Assembly: GCF_905475345.1 (NCBI RefSeq)
Contig: NC_066591.1
Location: forward strand, 7,518,501 to 7,582,500
DNA: 64,000 bases
Direction: 5' to 3'
Source of the DNA: Vespula vulgaris
Lineage: Eukaryota; Arthropoda; Insecta; Hymenoptera; Vespidae
In this document: positions 55,665 to 64,000 of the stretch, piece after piece
Position numbering within the stretch: the first letter of the stretch is position 1
How the letters are laid out: each line of letters starts with the position of its first letter
Translations under genes and position numbers: made by a program
The notes under the pieces: generated by a model
Databases searched by the model: none
Told to the model about the DNA's origin: nothing
Seen by the model: only the letters and a program-made list of their open reading frames with translations

Positions 55665-57055
55665 GATGGTATTTTCGAAGACACGTCAACGTTTAGCGAG
55701 CTTCTTAAGTCGTATACGTCGTATTCGTCTTGAAAACTCGCAATCGTTGGGTGTTAGAATGAGAATATAAAAGGAGGGTAAAGTGTTAGAGAAAAAGAGA
55801 GAGAGAAAGAGAAAGTAAGATGAAGGTTTAAAGGCGCTAGCGATTAGGGTAAGCGATCCCCAAGGGATTTCAAGACCCTCTTCTCCTCTCTGTTCAGTAG
55901 TAGCATCAGTAACAGTAGCAACAGCAAGAAAGTCCAATCTTGTTCGCGGACCCAACGGTAAAACTTTCTCAAAGCTCGTGTCTACTTTCACCATTGAGAC
56001 ATCCTTGTATCCTTCTTTAGCTTCGCTATTTGCGACAAACCAAGTCCTGATTTCGATCTCCCCCTTTCCTTACCAACGACGCACGTACCTCCACGGATTA
56101 CCATTCGATGTTAGAAGGAAAAGAAGGAGAACCTCCTGAGAAGGCTCGCTCTACCCTTGGACAAACTTTTCCGTCCCTACCGGCTGACCGAGTTACACGA
56201 TTTATCGTCTTTTCTTAACTTTCGACGATCCTCTGGCGATTCGACTTTTTCTTATACGAACTACCATCGAACGAGGCTCTCTCTTTGTTCTACTTTAACT
56301 TTTATGGAAATCTTTGATAAATATTTTACGAAATTTTTATTAATCCTCATACTTTTCGAATAAACGAGCGATGGTATATTTTATTTTATGTACGTGAAAT
56401 TATGTGTGTATATTTTATTTATCATTGTGTTCAAAAGTTTCTTTGATCGAGCACAGCTAATATCGATCGATTTTTATATAGCGAAATACCATACTATACG
56501 ATTTCCACGATTTTCCTATTTTATTTTATTTTTTTTTTCTAAATAAAATTTCGAATAAAATCTTTTGAATAAAAATTTCGACAATATTCGGTAATAATGT
56601 GTAGTAATTTGTGTAGTATGTTTAAGATGGTATACGAAATAATCGTTGAAAATAGTCCGTACGAAACGGTTTAAAACGTTGCTTTCTATGGTTGAAGTTT
56701 CTGCCGAGTCGAGAAATGTTTCGAAGTTTCCCCTCGTAAATTTCTGGATCGCGTGTGCAATAATTTCGAGATTTTATGCCTCTTCCTGTCTTCGCTCTCT
56801 GTAAGACTTACAATTAGTCACGTCAAATAAATTCGTTTGTTTTTACGAAGATTTACTTTTCTTTCGTTGAATTTACAAATGAATTTTTTTTTCCTTTTAA
56901 CAAAAAAGAAGTTACACCTGAGTAAAAATTTTATGATTTAACGAATTTCTTCATAAATATTTATTTACGATATTTTGAATATTTAATTATTCAAAATCTT
57001 CATTTAATATTCGAGATAAAAGACGTTTTCTAGAAACAATAAAATCAAATACCAA
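55665..57055. other. unique sequence; minus frame 55686-55994 noted
   Basis: A 102-codon minus frame from ATG 55994 begins with mixed content (MVKVDTSFEKVLPLGPRTR) and then becomes CT-coded. No splice support. A purine run lies at 55790-55820. Elsewhere A+T-rich. Confidence 0.35.
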
Positions 57056-57201
57056 ATAGCGATGCGATGTGCGTGTGTCGTCTTCCGCGTGAGAAAATCG
57101 AAACGGTTTCCGCAAATTCGTCGCCTTGACTCGACTTCGGTATAACAACGACGTCGACATAGCGGTACCTGTCAAGAAGCAAAACAAGCGTTTTCGCAAT
57201 C

Positions 57202-57246
57202 ATGGCCTTTGTGGCGAGGAGAACTGCTTTTCTCGACGAAAAACAG
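57202..57246 (+). CDS. weak first-exon candidate (15 codons and donor)
   Basis: ATGG context at 57202 opens MAFVARRTAFLDEKQ, ending precisely at CAG|GTACGA. The 140 bases upstream are CpG-rich and repeat-free, which would suit a promoter and 5' UTR. An acceptor (TATGTTTCAG) near 57853 continues in frame with PMHGYPSESNTKGK, but its pyrimidine tract is poor and the frame stops soon after. The family is unknown. Confidence 0.2.
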
Positions 57247-57320
57247 GTACGACCTGGGAATTCGTTTATTCGATAAAAATGAAAGAAGATTGAAGACGAA
57301 GAAGAAAATTTTAAAAGAAT

Positions 57321-57361
<41 letters not shown>

Positions 57362-57773
57362 TATATAAAAGAAATATTTCTTTCTGCTTTGCGTGACAGT
57401 TTTTAAATATTGAAAAAGAATATTAATATAAAAAGAAAAAGAATATTAATCTGAAAATCAAAAATAAAATCAAAGTAAAAACAAATAAAAATAATTCATT
57501 TGATCGATCGATTAATCGATTGAAAACTGATAATGAACGGTAAATAAAATTGCATTCTTCTGTCAAACTGTTGGTTCATATGTACTTATATTATATCCAA
57601 AAATACGTAGAGAACACATTTGTATGAACCGGCAACGGATTCCCGTCTAATTATGATCAGCGTATTTACATGATAAATTACTGATAATAATTGGACTTAC
57701 AGCATGTCCACGTACCTTAATTAGCCGCGTCTACAGTGACATTGTTTGTTCGGTCGTAATTACTTACATACAT

Positions 57774-57775
<2 letters not shown>
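57247..57775. other. unique sequence with (GA)14
   Basis: GA microsatellite at 57329-57357; A-rich sequence after it. No gene seen. Confidence 0.5.

Positions 57776-57779
<4 letters not shown>

Positions 57780-57811
<32 letters not shown>
57780..57811. repeat. (TA)16 microsatellite
   Basis: Clean TA run. Confidence 0.96.
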
Positions 57812-57817
<6 letters not shown>

Positions 57818-58015
57818 GTATTGTATATTATGTACAAATGTACGTATGTTTCAGCCAATGCATGGCTATCCTAGCGAATCGAACACGAAAGGAAAAAGCA
57901 GAAATATTTATAGAGTATAGAAAAATATATAACAGATATGCTTATTTTTATAAATCTGCTGTAGTGAGAAAAGCTAAAAGAAATTTTTTAATTATAGATA
58001 CCAGTCAAAAATATA

Positions 58016-58018
<3 letters not shown>

Positions 58019-58055
<37 letters not shown>
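58019..58055. repeat. (AT)18 microsatellite
   Basis: Clean AT run. Confidence 0.96.
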
Positions 58056-58058
<3 letters not shown>

Positions 58059-58077
58059 TCTATATCAAAATAAAGTA

Positions 58078-58240
58078 TATACACAAAATCATTTAGACAT
58101 GTGTCGAATTTAATTATTAACATTAATACATTGTTAGCAAATATTAAATAGTATAAAACGTATACATAAAATACACCGGACGTGTTTCGAGTTTAGTTAT
58201 CATCGTTTATAATAATCGTAATGTTACAATGGAATAATAA
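58078..58240. repeat. 83-bp imperfect tandem duplication
   Basis: TATACACAAAATCATTTAGA at 58078 and TATACATAAAATACACCGGA at 58161 begin two copies that continue with ACATGTGTCGAATTTAATTA versus ACGTGTTTCGAGTTTAGTTA. The divergence is moderate. Confidence 0.6.
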
Positions 58241-58765
58241 TTACTCAAAGCACGAAATGTCGATTTTATTCGTTCTTTTTTAATTTTTTTTTATATTTTT
58301 CTTTTATCTCTTTTTTATAATTTTTTTTTTAGTGTATAGAAGAACGACCAATGCGGCGTTTTTCGAAACGAGATTGTTAAAATTTCGACCATATTTTTGT
58401 GGACGTGTGCGAGTACGATGATCGACGCGCGACTATCCAACTATCCATTGCAAATCCCGACGCGAGTATTCGAACTGTGCATGAGTATGGTATCGCGTAA
58501 TAGAGTGTAAACGAACGCACATTTAACGAATGCGTACAGCATACCTTTCCACGTAGTAACTCGAAATGAACGCTGAATTGGTGCGAGCATCCATCGCAAA
58601 GGAACGCGAAATGTTTTTCAACGTATTTTTAATACATAATCTCAGAAATTATGTGACCTTTGTTTTATAAACAAATAACCAATCCTTTTCAAAACTTAAT
58701 TAAAACAATTAAAGAAAACTAAAAAAGATATCACTATTTTGATATTGTTTTTATATATCATCGAT
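58241..58765. other. unique A+T- and CpG-mixed sequence
   Basis: T-rich 58276-58333; a CpG-containing, repeat-free island at 58340-58620. No gene seen. Confidence 0.45.
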
Positions 58766-58766
58766 C

Positions 58767-59455
58767 ATTATTTATAACAAATTGTTGAATAATTTTTACT
58801 ATTCAATGTGTCGAGAAATATGATCTTTTAAATCATTCTTATTTCTTTAAGAAATTTTTTATTAAAATTATTTGACAAATTTTTGATAAAAATTGTTTAT
58901 AACAATTACTAAATGATTGTTATTAATATATCGAAAATACGAAGAATTAGGTTTGAAATGATCCTTACTTCTCTAAAAAGTTTGTAAAAAAATTGTTTAT
59001 AACAAATTGTTTATAACACATTGTTTATAACAATTATTAGATAATTTTTATTAATATATCAAAAGCATGGAAAATGATATTTGAAATGATCCTTACTTTT
59101 CTAAAAAGTTGGTAAAAAAATTGTTTATAAAAAATTGTTTATAACAAATTGTTTATAACAAATTGTTTATAACGATTATTAAATAATTGTTATTAATATG
59201 TCGAGAACATAGAAAACGATATATGAAACGATTTTCATTTCCATAAAAAATTTGTACAAAAATTGTTTATAATAAATTGTTTATAATAAATTGTTTATAA
59301 CAATTGTTACATAATTGTTATTAATTTGTTGAGAATATGAAGAGTTATTTATAGTAAACCTTGTTTTAAAAAAAAATTGTTTATAAAAATTGTTTATAAC
59401 AAATTGTTTATAACAATTATTAAATAATTATTGTTAATACGATAAATAAATAGAG
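58767..59455. repeat. two-level satellite: 14-bp units in about 86-bp-spaced blocks
   Basis: Blocks of the 14-mer TTGTTTATAACAAA start at 58893 (1 copy), 58993 (3), 59121 (4), 59263 (3) and 59377 (3), with a decayed block near 58767. Subtracting 14 bp per copy leaves a spacer of exactly 86 bp for the first three and 72 bp (86 minus 14) for the fourth. The spacers are homologous (TTATTAAATAATTGTTATTA, ATGTCGAGAACATA, TGAAATGATCCTTACTTCTC). Each 14-mer carries ATAAACA on the minus strand, which fits the forkhead-protein consensus RYAAAYA. Confidence 0.93.
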
Positions 59456-59479
59456 AAAAAATTATCATTAAAAATGCTT

Positions 59480-59745
59480 TTTGTTTCAAGTCTCTACGAT
59501 TATTAGATCCGAAGATATTCCCATTTAAATAAAATATATTTACTTTGACCTACTGACCTACATAATTTCATAGAACAAAAATTTATGAATGATTGACCTA
59601 TATAAATTCCAAGAATTTACGTCACTTACTATTTTACTACTACTACTACTACGATTACTACGAACAGCTGACAATTGAAAATTATGAATGTAATTTTTAT
59701 AAGCCAATATCTCCGGAACGAAAAGTCGTAGAGACTTGAAACAAA
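59480..59745. mobile_element. 20-bp perfect inverted repeat; possible MITE or foldback end
   Basis: TTTGTTTCAAGTCTCTACGA (59480-59499) has an exact reverse complement at 59726-59745. Pairing continues imperfectly on both sides: inward through TCCGAAGATATT versus AATATCTCCGGA, and outward through A/T-rich flanks, giving arms of perhaps 60-90 bp around about 180 bp. No target duplication is clear and there is no coding sequence. It lies 25 bp from the 14-mer satellite. Confidence 0.65.
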
Positions 59746-60145
59746 GACCGTTTTAAAGGGGAAAACGCTCTCTTTTCATTGGTATTAAAATAATCGCCAT
59801 AATTATTTTTATATGAAGAACATTACTGCAACACTTTTCGTACGATGACACAGATAATTTTCTAATTAAACGAAGAATTGTATTTGAGACTTTCATTTTC
59901 ATATATACACTAATTCTAAATAGCTTTTGAAAAAGAAAATCTAAGTGAACAGAGTATTAAAACAGGAAAAGCGGGCTATGGATTTGAAACGACAAAGACA
60001 TTGATCAGACCTAGTAACGTTGTTCACTGATAAGAGACATTCGAGTAATAGGAGCCGTTCGACGAGCGGATACAGACGCTAATTATTTCAGCGTCGAAGA
60101 CAGGGCTTTCTCACGTAAAGTTGAAGCAATGAGATTCCTGGAGAA
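59746..60145. other. unique sequence, no gene seen
   Basis: A+T-rich, becoming CpG-richer near 60040. Confidence 0.45.
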
Positions 60146-60148
60146 ACA

Positions 60149-60243
60149 GGAAGAGAGAAACAGAGATAGAGAGAAACAGAGATAGAGAGAAATAGAGAGA
60201 GAGAGAGAGAGAGAGAGAGGAAGAGAGAGAGAGAGAGAGAGAA
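60149..60243. repeat. (GA)n microsatellite with GACAGA units
   Basis: AGAAACAGAGATAG units twice, then GA units. Confidence 0.94.
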
Positions 60244-61340
60244 AGCTGCGGATGAGAATGACCGAAGATATTACAGTAAAGAGAAAGACAGAAACAGAGT
60301 GGAGTGGTATATAACGGAAGGAGGGGGAAGAGTGGGAAGAACTCCCGCAAGTAGCGGGCTTTGCGGTTATCCGAACAGGCTTTATAATTAATTCCATTGT
60401 TCGAGCCGACTGCGATATATACGTACGTTGGTATATCTAGGGCAATGCCAACTATTACGAAGGACGAGAGAGATAGAGACACCGCTGAGAGGCACCGTGT
60501 GTTTCCTTTACCTACCGAACCACCGTTAATCGCATAAACGTTGTAACATCGTTGCTCACCATCGTCAATGCACTGTTCTACCAGATTAAAGTATCAAAGG
60601 ATAATGCATGCTTGATCCTTTCGAGTACACCACTTCCACGCTTTCTTGATTTTAAAGCTTTCGATTACCAATTTTCTTTGTAACAATATACATACGTATA
60701 TATCTACAATTGAAATAGGAGAGAGAGAAAGAAAGAGAAAGAAAGAGCAAGCTTTTTTCTGTTATTCAATTGATCAATAGTTCGTCGAAGTTTACAGAAA
60801 AGAAAGAGAGAAAGAGAAAATGTTTTAAGTCGACAAACTGTGCGAAAGTGGTGAGCAAAGTTGTATGAACGGAAAGCTGGTTAGCGAAACTAGTTAAAAA
60901 GAGAGGAACCTTCGTTACGCTCGATCGTGCCACAAAACTTTTCTCTTCGTAATTTCGTGACAAACGTTTGAATGGGAGCTACTATATTATGTATACAAAT
61001 ACATATATAAATATACATATACATAAATATATATATATATATTTATATATTATATATACTTTCTATATTTTTTCTTTCGTAATTTTGTAAAAAAAAGATA
61101 TATATATATATATACTTGTCACAAAAAAATATATATATCTAAAATATTTCATTAATCTAATTGATTATCAAATATTGAATTCATTCAAAAAAATATTCAT
61201 AAATCTTTAAATCTAAAAAATATTCTGTCAACATTTTTCTATCTCTTTTATATCTTTCTTTTGGATTTTCGATAAGCTAAAGATTCTATCTTCGATAACA
61301 AGTTCCCGTATATTTCGAGCTACAGCGTTAGAACACAACA
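60244..61340. other. unique sequence with small hairpin and TA runs
   Basis: CCCGC (60344-60348) pairs with GCGGG (60354-60358). Purine runs near 60718-60747 and 60800-60820; TA runs near 61027-61041 and 61097-61112. No gene supported. Confidence 0.45.
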
Positions 61341-61344
61341 AGAG

Positions 61345-61573
61345 AATGAGAGTGAGAGAGAGAGGAAGAGGGAGAAGGAGAGTTTGTTCCTCTTTCGGTT
61401 AGTCTTTACGATCGTCCGAAGGGTCTCCAACGTAAAGTGAAAATCGAGCTTCAACGGAAGAAATCGTCCGAGTACCGCGATAACGGCTCCCTTTTATCGA
61501 GTAAATTCGCATGGGTTCTTACACTTCGTTGAGAGAAAATGAGGGAGAAAGAGAAGGAAAAAAAGAGAGAGAA

Positions 61574-61621
<48 letters not shown>

Positions 61622-61773
61622 TAGAAAGAGAGAGAGAGAGAGAGAGACGCTGTATTCTTGAGCGTTCACGAAGCAGAAAAGTACAACTTAAGCTCGCACG
61701 CTTGGGTAACAGAGTTTTCACAAGAATCTCGTAAATGCCAGCTTTCTGCTTGGTCCACAAACCCAACAAGAAA

Positions 61774-61807
<34 letters not shown>

Positions 61808-61834
61808 GAGAGGTGAGAGAGAAAGAAAGAGAGA
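61345..61834. repeat. three (GA)n tracts
   Basis: GA-rich at 61345-61382, 61535-61648 (longest, with clean cores) and 61772-61834, separated by unique CpG-containing segments. Confidence 0.93.
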
Positions 61835-62715
61835 ATATACACACATGCACACAACGTATAGAGTAGTAGTTCGTATTATGTAGGAGGTGGGAGTTGAAGG
61901 ATGGCGTGTTGCTCGTACCCTGGAGATTCTCGAAAGGGTAAATGGACGAGGAGAAGAGGGTGGGAAAGGGTGAGACGAAAAGAACGGGAGCACGTTGTGT
62001 CGGTAGGTAAAAGGATCTGGAGGCTTCGTTCGCAAAGGAATGATGTATGATCTATCCGTGCCACGCCATGTGGTGGCGAGATTTTCAACCCCTTCATCTT
62101 TGCGAAGCCTTGGACCCTACCACTACTACTAATACTAATGCCACTACCACTATGTTATTCCCGTCTAGACCACCCTCCGTGCCGTGGCCAACTCTCGCAC
62201 GAATTGATGGCGAGTGGTCTTCGTAAAAATGGCCGTAATGCATTCCCAAAGTGAAATGCTTGACCCCCTTAACTCCCCCTTCTCACTTCCATCCCTATCG
62301 ATTCGTACATCCTTACGCAATATTCCTTAATATTTCTATCGATAACTCGAATTGCTATCTGGAAATACAATTTTCATTATGATGGAATCTTTAATATTTA
62401 TATATGTATAAATATGTGTATGTGTGTGTAGTAAAATGAGTTTTGAGAAACGTTTGAAAAAATTCAAGAGACATTCTTACAAGAGAAGTATAATTATTAC
62501 TTCCGTTTGTACGTCATCTTACTTTCCTTTGTGGACTTTGTATGCCGTCATTTATGTGCTATAACAGGAATAAAGCGAACTTTGGCGAGATTATTACGAG
62601 GAAGTTCGAAGAGTGACATTTACGACTTGCTTATTCTCCTCTCGTTGTCGGAGTTTAATTTGCCGAGCAATGTCCAATAATTCCTTCGTCGACAAAATTT
62701 AGATGCTTATTTCGT
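61835..62715. other. unique sequence with CpG/C-rich island
   Basis: 61880-62290 is comparatively G+C-rich and includes (CTA/CCA)n-like triplets at 62118-62152. G-tracts near 61945-61973 fall short of a quadruplex motif with short loops. No exon could be supported. Confidence 0.4.
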
Positions 62716-62716
62716 C

Positions 62717-62768
62717 TCTCTTTCTCTCTCTCTCTCTCTCTCACTCTCTCTATTTCTCTCTCTCTGTC
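62717..62768. repeat. (CT)n microsatellite
   Basis: CT units with CACT and TATT interruptions. Confidence 0.93.
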
Positions 62769-63099
62769 TGGTTCTTCATTTCTGTGCTATTAATATAAAC
62801 CGGACACAATTAAATTTGTTGGAAAGAATATGATCAATGTTAAAAAAAATCGTTGTCGTTGACAAAGGACAATATTAAAAAAAACAACAAAAAAATAAAA
62901 AAAAGAAATAAACAATTAATAATGATAATAATAAAAGTTTGAAACTCACAGAATTGTGTTTTTCCTTCTTCATCTCTTTCGTTTCAATTCAACGATCGAT
63001 CGATTTTCAACCAACGAACGATTATTCAATTAACCTCGAGCCAAAACTCGATGTTTTTAAAAAACAGCAAAATCTCGTGAAAGCAATAGAATCGAATAC
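62769..63099. other. A+T-rich unique sequence
   Basis: A-rich 62878-62910, AAT units near 62915-62932; no gene seen. Confidence 0.45.
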
Positions 63100-63126
63100 A
63101 AACGAGAGAAAAAGAGACAGAGAGAG

Positions 63127-63199
<73 letters not shown>

Positions 63200-63228
63200 G
63201 AGAAATAGAATGAAGAGGAAGAGAGGGA
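63100..63228. repeat. (GA)n tract with (AG)31 core
   Basis: The clean core at 63133-63194 is the longest uninterrupted GA array in the window; purines continue on both sides. Confidence 0.97.
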
Positions 63229-64000
63229 AGAGAAACAAAGAGAATTATCTCACTCGACGAGTGAGTAGTTTTTAAAAGCATAGTCCAAAACGAAAACCTC
63301 GTCGAATCCTCGTTATGCTATCAAAGCAGTACTGGTTAATCACAGTTGATTAGTTCGTTTGTTCAGAAATATCTATCCGTCGACACGGCTAAAAGACCGT
63401 GCTACACGTTGCTTCTATAAATCTCAAAATGCGGGATACCATCGACATTATGCAGATATAAGCTTTTAATAACGGCAAACGTTTCGCTCTAACAATCGAA
63501 TATCTCGTTTACTGCAAGATCCTTATCGAACGTTTGAAATTCGCACGTAAAGCCCGCTTTTCTGTTGGATGAATAATAATCGCGATGATTTTCGTTGAAA
63601 TTCTCGGCTTACTCTAGGTCATTCTAGTACTCTAGGGAGGAAGGGATGCAGAGGGATGCGGGAGAGTGCAAAAAAATAAATTAACGTAGGACACACTACC
63701 ACATCGTGATAACTTTTTACGCACTATGCTGTACGAATGCGAAACGCGTTGAATTTTTGTAAAAAAAAAAAGAAAAAAAAGGAAAGAAAAAACAAATTTG
63801 AAATAGAAATTCGATCGAGTCAAATTTCCATTCTCCCGGCTGTTCCCGTTTCCGTGTGAGTATTCGATCGAAATCGTTTTTCAGTCGAAAAGAAGTGGAA
63901 ATTTTTAATAAATGTAAATTTATAGAACAACAACCGGCCAGTTGTCTATATCTTGATCTCAAAAAGTGTATCGTGATATTCTGCATGAAGAATTATACGG
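63229..64000. other. unique sequence to window end, no gene seen
   Basis: Repeat-poor apart from A-rich purines at 63761-63790. An 89-codon minus frame (63717-63986) is partly Phe-coded and unsupported. Confidence 0.45.

Noticed and set aside
58767..59455. CRISPR-like look of regularly spaced short repeats
   Set aside because: The spacers are homologous to each other, the repeat is a 14-bp A+T-rich unit, and the context is eukaryotic; this is a satellite.
60344..60358. CCCGC/GCGGG hairpin resembling a bacterial terminator
   Set aside because: No T-tract follows and the DNA is eukaryotic.
60851..60862. GTGAGCAAAGTT, resembling the 5' part of miR-87
   Set aside because: No complementary arm nearby to form a precursor hairpin, and the match ends after 12 bases.
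1..64000. tRNA, rRNA and spliceosomal RNA genes
   Set aside because: I looked for T-loop GTTCGANTC with a matching acceptor stem and for familiar snRNA starts; isolated GTTCGA strings occur but no cloverleaf could be built. A covariance-model scan would settle it.

Overview
The window looks like eukaryotic nuclear DNA, most likely from an insect and perhaps a hymenopteran; this is inference from composition. It is strongly A+T-rich, CpG is not visibly depleted, GA/CT, TA and tetranucleotide microsatellites are extremely dense, spliceosomal signals and AATAAA hexamers are present, and it holds a decayed BED/hAT-type transposase. There is no operon, bacterial-style gene row, rRNA, tRNA or CRISPR array.

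Layout. Bases 1-900 give the best gene evidence: the end of a G+C-rich exon with a donor at 61, a 470-base intron, and a phase-matched exon from 531 with a stop at 656-658 and two AATAAA signals (839, 889). I read this as the 3' end of a plus-strand gene that begins left of the window. Everything to the right (about 63 kb) is intergenic or intronic. It consists of A+T-rich unique sequence broken about every 0.5-1.5 kb by simple repeats: (GA/CT)n, (TA)n, (GATA/CTAT)n, (TATG/CATA)n, (GAA)n, (ATT)n, (TTTC)n and one (TG)n. A few islands of higher G+C and CpG content lie between them and look like cis-regulatory or weakly supported exonic sequence.

Non-simple structures that stand out: a five-tract G-quadruplex motif (7618-7636); a tandem 98-bp duplication (18303); a fossil hAT transposase (19331-19783) with nearby CTCGAG-rich sequence and a possible 14-bp terminal inverted repeat; an indel-free degenerate 10-bp satellite (26961-27140); a 198-bp tandem duplication (33286-33655); a TA tract flanked by 13-bp inverted arms (49498-49565); a two-level satellite of 86-bp spacers plus variable 14-bp units (58767-59455); and, 25 bp further on, a 20-bp perfect inverted repeat (59480-59745).

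Candidate coding exons away from the left edge are listed at low confidence. Pyrimidine tracts are so common here that strong-looking splice acceptors arise by chance, and most long open frames are translations of simple repeats. The best small-gene candidate is a 65-codon frame with a signal-peptide-like start and two cysteines at 29229-29426. No genes other than that of the left edge can be shown to work together.
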